A stretch of 64,000 bases of DNA from Heterohyrax brucei (lineage: Eukaryota > Chordata > Mammalia > Hyracoidea > Procaviidae), in NCBI GenBank assembly GCA_028571685.1, contig CM053143.1, positions 155,428,329-155,492,328 on the forward strand, read 5' to 3'. The notes under the pieces are model-generated. The model searched no databases. It saw nothing but the letters and a program-made list of their open reading frames with translations, and was not told where the DNA came from. Every line of letters begins with the position of its first letter. Within the stretch, counting starts at the first letter, position 1. Made by a program: the position numbers and the translations under genes. Of the stretch, positions 46,700 through 57,289 are shown piece after piece.

Positions 46700-47245
46700 T
46701 CAGCGATTCAACTCCTACATACTGACCCCAGAAAAATGAAAATATACATTTGCACAAGAGTGTTGACAGTAGTTTTATTCATAATAGCCCCCAAATGGAA
46801 ATAATCCAATGTCCATCAACAGAATAAACATACTGCAGTCTAGTCATACAAGGAAACACTACTTAGCAACAACAATACAAATAAACTAGTAACAGCTGCA
46901 ACAACACAGCTGCAACTCAAAAACACATTGAGTAAAAACAGCTTTACACAAAAGAGAACACAGTGCATAACACATTTATATGAACTTTTGAACATGCTAA
47001 ACTAATTTATAGTGACAAAGGAATAAAAAATCAAAAAACAGTGACTGACTCCATGGGATGAGGTGAAGGACTGACTTGGAAGCAGCATGAGGGAATTTCT
47101 TGGGTGATGATAACATTCTGTATCTTGATAGGTGGACTGGGTTACTATAGTTATCCGCATTTTCCAAACCTCTCCAAGTGGTACACTTAGATTTGTGCAT
47201 TTCAGTGTACATAAATTATATACCTCACAAAGAAGAGGGAAGAAA
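46700..47245 (+). mobile_element. L1M LINE, 3' end
   Basis: 'tttgcacaagagtgttgaca', 'ccaaatggaaataatccaat', 'gtccatcaacagaataaaca', 'catttatatgaacttttgaa', 'gggtgatgataacattctgt', ending 'acataaattatatacctcac'. An old L1 covering the end of ORF2 and the 3' UTR, with several deletions. A purine-rich tail follows. Confidence 0.88.
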
Positions 47246-47456
47246 AGAAAAAGAGAAGGAAAATGAAGAAAAAGAAAATGGAAGAGGGAGAGGTAAACCA
47301 CAAATGTTGAAGCCTGGTTAAAAAAAAATGCATGCTGAAGCATTTAGAAGTGAAATGAACTGATTTCTCCAATGTACTCTGAAATGTATTAGTAACAAAA
47401 GATGGATTGATGGTGGGATGAGCAGAGAGACAGATCTGTGATTAAACCAAACCCCC

Positions 47457-47622
47457 ACAAAAAACCAAACCCACTGCTGTCAAGTCGATTCCAGCTCAAA
47501 GCAACTCTCTAGGACTGAGGAGAGCTGCCCTACAGAGTTTCCAAGGAGAGCTTGGCAGATCTGAACTACTGATCTCTTGGTTAACAGCTTATCACTTACC
47601 CATTATGCCATGAGGGTTTCTG
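47457..47622 (-). repeat. AfroSINE
   Basis: Reverse copy from 'ccacaaaaaaccaaacccac' to 'attatgccatgagggtttct'. Confidence 0.94.
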
Positions 47623-47919
47623 GACATGTGGTTAAAAGAAAGGAAGTATGTACAAATATTACTTGTAGATTCTAGGTAGTTGGTGTGGTTCAGGTACCAT
47701 TCTTTCAGTTCTCTTGTGCTTGTTGGTGAACTCTTTTTGCCTTTCTGAAGTCTCTCATTAACCCTTGGGCAAAGAAACCTACTTCAAAACAAGAAAACAT
47801 TTCATATAGTTCTTGTCTTATTTTAGTAAATGGATCTTAAAATGTCACAGTTATGTCTATTCTAGTAATAAAAGCCATCAATCACTACCACTGTAACCAC
47901 CACCACTTCTGGGTCACTG

Positions 47920-48055
47920 GGGTTGTGCTAAGCACGGTGCTAATTACTTTGCACATTATCCTCACAGAGAGAAATTAATGGACTCTATCACTGTTTAACA
48001 AAGTGCCCTAAGCTGGGTCAAATGTGTAAAATTTTTACCCAGCCAGGACCTAGAA
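47920..48055 (-). repeat. Probable MIR
   Basis: 'gtgctaagcacggtgctaat', 'tttgcacattatcctcacag' and 'cccagccaggacctagaaca' follow the reversed MIR order. Confidence 0.6.
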
Positions 48056-48739
48056 CAAACAGAACTCCTAAAGGAAAACAGCATCTGTGATGGTATTTTT
48101 AGTAGGATGTATTACCCAAACATGTTATGACATTATGGGACAGTATGTGTGAATGTTGCGGGTGGTGAGCTGAAGTGGAAGAAATAACATTTTAGAAAGA
48201 AGACACACTGCGTCACACACACGCAACACCCACAGAGTAACTTTAATTTACTTTTTGTATATATTATTCCTTTCCCCTTTAGTATTCTTTAAAGCTCAAA
48301 TATGAGGTCACTGTGATACTGTGATCCCAGCAAAGAGTTGTGATGAAGGCCTCCCAGATTTGGTACCTCCAGCTCTTTTGTGGCTCTCCTTTCTCAATAA
48401 ACTTTCCACAGAGGTCTCTGAAAGGTTACACTCTTTCTTCTTTGGCCTGTTTCTTGCTTGGCAGAATGATTAAACGTCTTTGGATGTCAACAAATACTTG
48501 GTTTCAGTGAAGCTTTTTGGAATAATATTTCCTTAAAGGCTGCTTGGTGGTGTGCCTGGCAATGGTTTGGTTTTGTGTGAAACTAGCAAACAGTGTAATT
48601 ACCAGTCGTCCTGGTCCCCAAAGCTGGCTTAGTCAGACATGTGAGAAGAGAGCAGGGATAAAATATCCTCACTGCAGTGCAATGCGTTTCTCTTTAGAGA
48701 TGGCCTTTCTGGCCTTGGGTTTATAACTCTCCCCAAAAT
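48056..48739. other. Unassigned stretch
   Basis: Unique-looking. May include more of the LTR that follows, since the LTR 5' edge is not sharp. Confidence 0.3.
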
Positions 48740-49578
48740 AATGCACTGGGCACAGCTGCTCTGTGATTGGTCTGTTTTACTACCTTGCAAGGACCGGTCA
48801 ATTACTTTGCAAATTAAGTGACTTATCTGGTGGTCAGTTTATGGTCTTGGTGAAAGAAGTAGCCTTATAAAAGGGCTAGTTCCACAGAGGCTGAAGGGAA
48901 CCTCGCTACCATCAAGAAGAACCGAGAGCGCAGTACATCATTTGGACGCAGTGGGGGCCCTGCACTGAGAACCTCCAAGACCCAGGTGACAGACAGAGCT
49001 GCAACACTGGATATGGTGCGGTGTCATGCAAGATAGCGCAAGAAGGTGGGACTAGGAGACCAGCTGAGCGGGCTGCTGTGTGCTTGCCAACCCCCAGAAT
49101 GAGAAACGTAAGTGTGTTCAGGCAGGAGGCTTGCTGCTGAAATAGGGTGCCTCTGGGGACAGGTCGGTGGAGCTAAAGAGCTGTATTACCTGAGTACTGC
49201 AGAGGCTGAGAGGAGGCTGGCATGAACAAGAGAAGGGCTGGCCAGTCCGGCCTAGAGGAAGCTAGACAGGCTCAGAGAAGGCTAGTCCAGATGAGACGCG
49301 TGGCCTGCCTGTGGACAACCCAGATTGGAAGCTGAGATCTGTCTTGGTTAAAAGCTGTTCTGACTGCTGAACTGTATTCTGTCTCTTGGCTGTTAATTTT
49401 TTCCAGGTCAATTCTGATCCTAAATTGTAATCTGTTACTTCCCTATAAACCATATAATCTTCAGTGCTGTCTGTGAGTTCTCAGCCATCACTGCAATGAG
49501 TTACTGAACCTCACAAAGAAGTAGAGAGCATGTGGGGAGGATGACTGGTGTCAGAGTTGGTGAAACAACTGAAAAACT
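48740..49578 (+). mobile_element. Unclassified solo LTR candidate (family B)
   Basis: LTR-like promoter layout: ATTGG (CCAAT complement) at 48765-48769, TATAAAA at 48866-48872, then a CpG-containing stretch. The block from about 48905 ('ccatcaagaagaaccgagag', 'tttggacgcag', 'ccctgcactgagaacctcca') lines up with the same part of the family A LTRs at 6350, 55245 and 58735. An 'ataaacc' near 49445 may be a weak poly(A) signal. It ends where an L1 begins. A gene promoter with first exon cannot be excluded. Confidence 0.5.
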
Positions 49579-51172
49579 TCAACAAAAGACAAATAGCCCA
49601 ATTAAAAAATGGGCAAAGGACACAAACAAGCACTTCACCAAATACATTCACAGACAAAAGGAAATGCTCGTGATCATCAGCCATTAGAGAAATCTAGATC
49701 AAAACTACAAGATACTATCTCATCCCAACAAGGCTGGTATTAACTCTCAAACTACAAAATCCTAAGTGTAGGAAAAGCTGTGGCAAAACTGAAAACACTT
49801 ATACGCAGCTGGTAGGAACGCAACATGGTACAACCACTTGGGAAATCAATTTGATGCTTTCTTAAAAAGCTAGAAATTCCACATGATCCAGTAATTCCAC
49901 TTCTTAGAATATATCCTACAGAAATAACAGTTGTCACATGAATAGATATATGCCCACCCACGTTTATTGCAGCACTGCCCACAATGGCAAAAAGATGATA
50001 TCAACCTAACAAACTATGGCATATTTACTTGATGGAATAGTATGCAGTGATAAAGAACAATAACGAATCTGGGAAACATAACATGAAGAATCTGGAAAGC
50101 ATTACGCTAAGCAGAATTAGGACATAGTATATGAGACCACTATTATAAGGACTCAATAAACAATTTAAATAAGAAGAAAACAATCTTTGATATTTATTTA
50201 TTAATTAGATAGTACACAAGAATTACGTTAGGTGAAGAGAGGGACAACACACAGTAGAGGAGAAGTTAGCACAAATAGACTAAATCAAAATCTAAGAAGT
50301 TTCCTAAATATAACCAAACACTTCAAAGGACAGAGTAGAGAAGGGTCAGGGATTTGGAGACCATGGTTTTACGGGACATCTAGATCAAACAGTATATCGA
50401 AGTCTATGAGGAAAATTTTCTGCATCCCATTTTGGTAAGCAATATCTGGGTCTTTAATAGCTAGCAAGCAGCCATCTAAGAAGTATCAACTGGTCCCAGC
50501 CCACCTGGAGCAGAGGAGAATGAAGGATATCACAACCATGAGGATAATGTAAGCCCGAGAGACAGACAGGGCCACTTAATTCAGAACTACATCAGTATGA
50601 GACTGGAAGAACCTGATGGTACCTGGCCACCACTAACGACTCGATGGTACCTGGCCACCACTAACGACTCGATGGTACCTGGCCACCACTAACGACTCGA
50701 TGGTACCTGGCCACCACTAACGACTGCTCTGACAGGGAATACAACATAGTCTCTGAGACAGTGGGAGAAAAACGGGGCACAGACTTAAGCTCTTTTATTA
50801 AAAAGACCAGACCTCATGGTCTGGCAGACTGGAGGGTCCCCAGGACACACGGCCCCCAGACCATTCCCGAAGCCAACTCTTCTGACACAAACTGTACTGG
50901 ACTACAAGACACAAAATGATACTGGCTAAGAGTATGCTTCTTAGCTTAAGCAGATACAGGAGATTAACTGGGTTGCTCCTGTCTGGAGGCAAGATGAGAG
51001 AGCAGGGGCGGAGAGGAAGCTGGCTGAATGGACACAGGAAATACAAGGTAGAGAGGAAGAATGTGCTGTCACGTGGGAGGGAGAGCAGCTCCAGTTACAA
51101 AGCAATGTGCATGTGAATTTCTGCATGACTAATGTTCACTTAATGCAAAATAAAAAAAATATATATTTTAAA
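49579..51172 (+). mobile_element. L1 LINE, 3' end with full 3' UTR
   Basis: ORF2 C-terminal region from 'caacaaaagacaaatagccc' (49579), through 'agtaattccacttcttagaa' and 'ttacttgatggaatagtatg', to the end of coding near 50170. The 3' UTR follows: 'gcagccatctaagaagtatc' (50470), 'accagacctcatggtctggc' (50805), 'aatgatactggctaagagta' (50916). It ends in an A-rich tail near 51150. Four identical 28-bp units lie in the UTR (50615-50724). Stops break the coding part; 5'-truncated. Confidence 0.92.
50615..50724 (+). repeat. Four-copy 28-bp tandem repeat in an L1 3' UTR
   Basis: Units start at 50615, 50643, 50671 and 50699. The first three are 28 bp; the last keeps 26 bp before the normal UTR sequence ('tgctctgacaggg') resumes. 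All shared bases are identical. Other L1 3' UTRs here have this block once, so the array grew in this copy. Confidence 0.95.
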
Positions 51173-51659
51173 AAGCACAGGACTGGGATTCACATCCTGC
51201 CCAAACAAAAGAACTGGCAAAACAACTGGAGGGTACAGTACTACTGGACATACAGCTTACAGGAATTAGCTCTGTGCTGATTCTTACTCTTACTTCCCTT
51301 TAGAAGTTAGACTCTGAAGCCACTGGATTACATTCACCTAAAAGCAGGAGATGGAGGCTTTGAATTTCAACTTAGACTGACAAAATGCTAGATGTTAAAG
51401 TGAGACAAGTGGGATTTGAACTAAAGATTTCAGTAGAAACGGTGCAACACTGGCAGCTCCAGAAAGAATATACACGTTAATGCCATTATCTACTATAGTA
51501 AAAAAAAAAAAAAAAAAAATTAAACACAACAATCTAGCCCTGAACAAAGACATCTGATTAACTTTATTCTGTGTTTTAGATAGACAGTGACTCAAGACTA
51601 ATTCATGAATCGAGTGCCTAATAGTACTGGCCTGTGTATGGGTGGAATACACCAATAAT
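51173..51659. other. Unassigned stretch with a poly(A) run
   Basis: A run of about 20 A lies at 51500-51519. No element recognised around it. Confidence 0.35.
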
Positions 51660-51730
51660 GAATTTTTAACATGGAATTACTATAGGTATGGTTAATAGAT
51701 TTGCTATAGTAATTCCATGGTAAAAAATTC
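51660..51730. repeat. 71-nt near-perfect inverted repeat (hairpin)
   Basis: Arms 51660-51684 and 51705-51730 with a 20-nt loop. The inner 15 bp (CATGGAATTACTATA and its complement) pair perfectly. Beyond that lie one mismatch, nine more pairs and a single-base bulge. It does not match MADE1 or any terminal inverted repeat I can recall. Confidence 0.93.
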
Positions 51731-52864
51731 TCAGACAGCTGTTCAGTTCCCCTTTTTTTCCAAAGACCCTTGTTCTTATATTAGGGACAGGAGAGGTAGC
51801 TGATGTGCAAACTAAGTATCTTTTGCTGACAAATGATACAGTGAACACAGTTCATAAAATGACTCAATTAGTATCAAGGTTCCAACAAAGCAGCAGACAG
51901 GCTTTCAGACTTACAAGAATTTGGGAAAAAATCCTGGCTTCTTCCTTAATATAGATAGCATCCAACAGCAAACAAGCAAGCAGTTTTCATTGCTTTGTGA
52001 GTCATTTGGGACTTACTTCCAATAAAGATGATGTGATGACATTTAAAAGCTTGGCTGAAAATAGAAGCATAGGAATACTGAAGGTGACTTTGGGACTGGT
52101 GCACAATACAGCATCTAAAATAGCAAGCAAAATAAGATTTATTTTGGGAGTGAGGAGAATCTTAAATTTTATATATTGCTGTTACAACAAATCCATGCTG
52201 TTTTGAGCAGCTATCCATAGGCAGTGAGTGGTTACCAAGTTAATTGATGATGAGTTTGGAGAGGACTTACTTTTACATAGGCAGAGTGTTTTGTTTCTTT
52301 AAGAAACAAAGATCTTATAACATCACCTTCCCAGCCATCCTCTCAATACAGCAAACAGAAAAGTGAATGACTTGCTTTCTGGGCAAGCAGTAACAAGTCA
52401 AACTTTCAGTAGCTATACTTCCTACAAATGCCTTCCACTTTTCCTACCATGTGTAAGGGACATGTGGCTCCTAGACTGTTGTCTGAGTGGGACAGAGAAG
52501 ACTGGTGTCCATCTGGGTTTAGGTGTTCTTCTCCCTCAAGGTGCAACAGTGATTTTGTCTGGTTAGAAGAAAAATCTGAGAAGCATTCTCCCTTTTCTGG
52601 TAACATCTCCATCTTTGGGTATCTTGAGTATGGTGGTGGTTAGAAGAATACTCTTCACTGCATTTTTCTTGCACTTGTTGATACAATATAGAATTACTAA
52701 TAAAAAGTCTGATCAAGTAGCAGAGGCCTTGCCATAGCACATACTGGGACTCAGTCATGAAGGGTGCTGAGGACAGACTTTTTAGGATGATCCTTCATGG
52801 CACAGGACAACCAGACCCTGGATGTGGAGTAGGGTGTGGGTGATCACTAGTGACTCCATCACTG
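51731..52864. other. Unassigned stretch
   Basis: About 1.1 kb with no recognised repeat. Overlapping small frames near 52363-52760 on both strands are typical of chance. Confidence 0.3.
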
Positions 52865-52938
52865 AAAGAGAGAGAGAGAGAGAGACAGAGAAACAGAGAG
52901 AGAGAGAGAGTGTGTGTGCGCGCGCACGTGCATGTGCC
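52865..52938. repeat. (GA)n(GT)n(GC)n compound microsatellite
   Basis: GA units, then GT, then CGCGCGCACGTGCATGTGC. The last part is a strict purine-pyrimidine alternation. Confidence 0.93.
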
Positions 52939-53274
52939 GGGGTGGGGAGGAGTTAAGAAAACAGGAAAATTTTGAATTGTTCAAACAGAACAAGGTCACT
53001 TGGGCTAACTCGAAGTTGTTGCAAATAAGTTCTTTGAGATGTTAATAACTGTCACCAGGGAAGGAAAAGAGTTCTCAGTTTAAGCAAATATGGGAAACAC
53101 TGGATTGCACAGTTAGCCAGGTTTCTCTGTTTGACTTTCATGTACTGACACCCATATTATTTGTATCATTCAGACAATATGGGTGTCATCATCTCCCTTC
53201 TCTTTTCATTTCCAATCTATCAATAATCCTTGACAATTTTATTTTCTAAAATTTTTTCCAGTTTGAACCTGTGT
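52939..53274. other. Unassigned stretch
   Basis: Nothing recognised. Confidence 0.35.
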
Positions 53275-53605
53275 TAAAGCCATCTCTTCAGACAAAGACT
53301 GCACTGGACTACAGGACATAAGAGTGATGTAGGTGGTATGTGTACTTCTTCTTGCTTTAACCTACCTATGAGGTTGTCCCACTGATTCCTCTTTAGAGGG
53401 GAGAAGTGAGGCTGGAGATGACAGGTGTTGGATGAATGGAGACCAGAAGCACATCATGGAAAGGAGGAATGTGCTGTCACAGTGTGAGGAGAGCAAACAG
53501 ACCTTCAAAGAGGCGTGTGTTCAGGGTTTTGTATGGCAAATGGACTGGATTGTAAACTTTCACTTAATCATAGAAGTTAAAGCAAAACAAAAAAAATTAA
53601 AAAAA
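53275..53605 (+). mobile_element. L1 3' UTR fragment
   Basis: 'gccatctcttcagacaaaga', 'ctgcactggactacaggaca', 'gaatgtgctgtcacagtgtg', 'attgtaaactttcacttaat', then an A-rich tail. Same 3' UTR as the 49579 copy. Confidence 0.8.
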
Positions 53606-54654
53606 AAATTCGATTCATTTGTTTCTACCTGAACCCCCACAAAAACATGGATTATAACAACACTGCCTGATTCTTTTCATGAAATAGTTTGTTCTTCTTC
53701 ATCTGAACTTCCAACAAAACCCTGACCAAGTTACCCATGTCTCTTCATCAACTGTAAAATCTTTCTAACTGGTCTGCTCACACCCACCAAGCAGATTCTC
53801 CAATTAGTTCTCTATTAACACAACCAGAGTAATCTTTTCCAAGCATGCGTGAGATTACTTCAGCTTCCTGTTTAAGACATCACAAGGAAAGACAAAATTC
53901 CTACCCACATCTTGAAGCTTATCCAGAACGTTCTTCCTCTCTGGGCTTCAGCTCCACAGGTCTTCAATGATTAGTTCTTGCCTATAGCAGGGCCTTCATT
54001 CAAGCTTTAATTTCTTCCTCATTAATTCTCAGACCCTCACTATTTTCCTCAGAGAAGCCTTCCCTCATTTCTCTTACCTGGTCAAATCTCTTTAATACTG
54101 ACTAGCACTACACTTGGCACTATTGAGATTCTACACTTAGGTGATTATTTGGCTAATAAACTCTGAACGTCCCTCATCTAGACTGAGAACCGCAAAACTT
54201 GCAGAACTTTTGTGAAACACCACAGTCAACTTAACTGATCAAGGTTTGGGCACCTTGCTTATTGAAGCACAATGTTCTGAAAACATTTTCTATGAAGAAA
54301 GAAAATGAGTCGAGTCAAAGAAGAAAGGTTTGAGGTCTTTAGAAGCATGCTGAAGTGTAGGGCCCACTGAAGTAAAGAACCCATCTGAACAGCTGAACTA
54401 GGAAAAGCTGTGACATTTAGGTCTAAGTTCTAAAGACATGCTTCAATGTTTAATTCTTGATTTTAAAATATCAAGCGTCTAGAAGGCTGGAAAGGCTAGC
54501 ACAGTAAAGAACCATACAACTTGAAGTAATCTGTTTAATGTTTGACTGTGCCCTGGAAAAGTTGCCCTGAAGGTATGAGTTTTCTGCTTTGCTATGAAGA
54601 GTGTAAGTCTGGCTACACCTTCAGAAAGACGGATGAGTAACTGGCTGGACCCCA
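53606..54654. other. Unassigned stretch
   Basis: About 1 kb with no recognised element. Confidence 0.35.
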
Positions 54655-54775
54655 AGGACACCTCCTGGTGCCCATGGGTAGGCATTTGGCTGCTAGCTGA
54701 ATGAAGGGTGGCTGGAATCCACCTAGCTGCTCCATGGGAGAAAGGACTGGTGATGAGCTTCTACACAGACTGTTA
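54655..54775 (+). repeat. AfroSINE 5' part
   Basis: 'cacctcctggtgcccatggg', 'ctggaatccacctagctgct', 'ccatgggagaaaggactggt'. Stops where a reverse-oriented piece begins. Confidence 0.75.
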
Positions 54776-54850
54776 ATGTTGGGTGTCAGAGAAGTGCGTC
54801 TGACTCACGCTGACCCCATAGGAAAAAGAGGAACTACCCTGTAGAAATTT
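54776..54850 (-). repeat. AfroSINE or RTE 3' end, reverse
   Basis: 'ttaatgttgggtgtcagaga', 'cgtctgactcacgctgaccc', 'aggaactaccctgtag'. The leading GTTGGGTGTC suggests the RTE-style tail. Confidence 0.65.
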
Positions 54851-54871
54851 CTTGGCTTTACCCTTTTAGAG

Positions 54872-55052
54872 AACCTTGGTACTACAGTGGTTAGAGAGGC
54901 TGGCTGCTAACTAAAAAGTTAGTATTTCAGACCCATGATCCAGTCTGCTTGTGCAAAGATTACAGTCCTTGAAAATCCCATAAGGCAGTGCTATTCTGTT
55001 CTACAGGGTTGCCTTGAGTAGGAACTGACTCAATGGCACCCGATTTTTTTCT
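54872..55052 (+). repeat. AfroSINE, full length
   Basis: 'gagaaccttggtactacagt', 'gcttgtgcaaagattacagt', 'gccttgagtaggaactgact', then a T-rich end. Confidence 0.9.
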
Positions 55053-55075
55053 CTTTAACATGCCGTTCTAAAAGT

Positions 55076-55195
55076 CATGGCCTTGAAGATTCTGTGGAGC
55101 ACAGTTTCATAACGATTACAGCCAGGAGAACTCTATGAGGCAGTTCTACTCTGTTGCAGGGTTTGCTCTGAGTAAAAACAGCAGCACCTAACAAC
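55076..55195 (+). repeat. AfroSINE 3' part with RTE-like tail
   Basis: 'cataacgattacagccagga' to 'gcagcacctaacaactgga'. The CACCTAACAAC ending is the RTE 3' terminus, not the usual SINE GGGTTTGGTTT end. Confidence 0.85.
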
Positions 55196-55244
55196 TGGAT
55201 CACACATGCACATACTTCAGGAATAAAGGCTAGTTGTGCGCTAT

Positions 55245-55757
55245 GGATTCAACTGTGTTCTCCCCAAAATGTGTGTCAACTTGGCCAGCTATGAGTCCCA
55301 GTACTGTGTTATTGTTCCTTGTTTTGTCATCTGATGTGATTTTCCCATGTGTTGTAAATCCTACCTCTATGATATTAATGAGGCAGGATTAAAGGCAGTT
55401 GTTTTAATGAGGCAGGTTTCACAGACCAGATTAGGTTGTATCCTGAGTCAATCTCTTTTGATATTTAAAACACAGAAGCCAACAGAGAGAAGGGGACCTA
55501 ATATCTCCATAAAAAATTAGCCAGGAGAATAATGTGTCCTTTGAACCTGGGGTCCTTGTACTGAGAAGCTCCTAAACAAGGGGAAGACTTATGACGAGGA
55601 CCTTACCCCAGAGATGACAGAAAAAAAAATCTCCTTGAACTGATGCCTTGAATTCAATCTTCAAGTCTCCTAGACTGTAAGAAAATAGATTTCTCTTTGT
55701 TAAAGCCATCCACTTGTGGTTATTGCTGTTATAGCAGTCCCAGATAACTAAGACACC
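55245..55757 (+). mobile_element. MaLR-like solo LTR (family A)
   Basis: 'ggattcaactgtgttctccc', 'tgtcatctgatgtgattttc', 'gagtcaatctcttttgatat', 'ttgaacctggggtccttgta', 'ctccttgaactgatgccttg', 'gttaaagccatccacttgtg', ending 'ccagataactaagacac'. Aligns block by block with 6350-6985, but is cleaner and lacks that copy's internal duplication. Confidence 0.7.
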
Positions 55758-55813
55758 ATGCCTACTGGCAAATAATAAACGAAGAAATATTTAGGGCTCT
55801 ACCTTACATAAGA

Positions 55814-55936
55814 GCTTGGCTGCTAACCAAAAGGTTGGCAGTTTTAATCTACCAAGCCACTCCTTGGAAACCCTATGGGGTAGTTCTAGTCTTAGGGTCA
55901 CACCGTGAGTTGGCATCAATTTGATGGCAGTGGCCT
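55814..55936 (+). repeat. AfroSINE with perfect target duplication
   Basis: 5'-truncated body from 'gcttggctgctaaccaaaag' to 'tttgatggcagtggcct'. Flanked by identical 16-bp direct repeats TCTACCTTACATAAGA at 55798-55813 and 55937-55952. Confidence 0.97.
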
Positions 55937-56128
55937 TCTACCTTACATAAGATATTATGGGGAATGAAAATAAGTATGTGGGGCATACTTTCAAAAAATT
56001 ACATCCTTTTGAGAAAATATCTTCACATGAAAGAAGAGCTGGCAATAAATACAATCTGACTGGGGGAGACAGAGTGCTGAGAGAGCTAAGAGGAGGGTGA
56101 GGTTATTTCTAGCTATGTTTCTTCATAG

Positions 56129-56335
56129 GAGTCCCGGGGGGTAGGTGGTACAGTGAAGCACTCGATCACTTACGGAAAGGTTGGCAGCTCCAACCAAACC
56201 AGAGACATCTGGCAGCCAGGCCTTGGCACACGCTTACAAAGGTGGTAGCCTTGCAAACTCTATGGGGCAGTTCTATTCTGCACACATGGGGTCACCATGA
56301 ATGGGGCTTGACTTGATGGCAACTAACGATAACAA
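56129..56335 (+). repeat. AfroSINE, full length, with target duplication
   Basis: 'gagtcccggggggtaggtgg' to 'cttgatggcaactaacgata'. Flanked by identical 14-bp repeats ATGTTTCTTCATAG at 56115-56128 and 56336-56349. The tail 'ggcaactaacgataacaa' is RTE-like. Confidence 0.96.
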
Positions 56336-56349
56336 ATGTTTCTTCATAG

Positions 56350-57036
56350 AAAAGAGAGCATTTTAATGGATTTTCCTAGGAAAACAGTATAATTTGTTAT
56401 GAATTAATTTCCTTGCATGAAAAGGCCAACTCAGGAGGATAATTTTATAAGGCAAATTATAAATAAGTATTTTTACTGTGAATAAACAGAAATGTAAGGC
56501 ATCTGATCCCTTATCTAACATATAGCTGCAATCACTTTAGTTCCATCCTGGAAGGAAAATCCATCACTAAGGGAAATCCACTGCTATGGGAAAATCCATA
56601 GCTATTTGTTCCTTTAAGGGTCTAGTGGAATTAAGCTAAATAATTAGTCTTTCTCTTCTTTTTAATAATAAAAAAAAAGAAAACAGAATAGGCTCCTATA
56701 TTCACTGGACAAGTCACATTGGACCCACACTAAGAGCCCACCTGGGAAGGGTGTGATTTACAGTGTAGCAGCTCTCAGGTCTTCAGATCCAGACAGCCCT
56801 TCCCCAATAACCTATAATTTCAGAGGCCCATTTTCAGCTAGAAAAATCAGAACCACGTAGACTATTACTAAGACCACAACCCTGTACAGATGTTATTAAT
56901 ATATTAATAATTACAAAAAAATCATGCAATAGTGGGGTGAGGTGAGGCTGGGTGCAGAGGCCACTAATGATAGCTCAAAGTAGGTTTTTTTTTAAAAAAT
57001 AATACTGTTACTTGAACACTATCCCACCTATCTGTA
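56350..57036. other. Unassigned stretch
   Basis: Nothing recognised. Short run 'aatccatcactaagggaaatcc' with near repeats at about 56555-56600. Confidence 0.35.
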
Positions 57037-57208
57037 CCCGCTGCTGAGTTGGCCTATATGACAAAGTAGAACTGCCCCATAGGGTTTCCAAGGTTGTATG
57101 GTTACAGAAGATTGCCACCTCTTTCTCCTGAGGAGCGGCTGGTGAGTCTGAACCACTGACCTTTCAGTTGGCAGATGGGTGCTTAATCACTGTACCACCA
57201 AGGATCCT
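57037..57208 (-). repeat. AfroSINE, spacer subtype
   Basis: Reverse copy: 'acccgctgctgagttggcct', 'ttgtatggttacagaagatt', 'gccacctctttctcctgagg', 'actgtaccaccaaggatcct'. Confidence 0.93.
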
Positions 57209-57289
57209 CAACAGATATCTACTGACTTCTTACCTAAAAATGTTCACATTTAGGTTACTGAAGTTCCTTGTAAGTCTGTCATTTTATTA

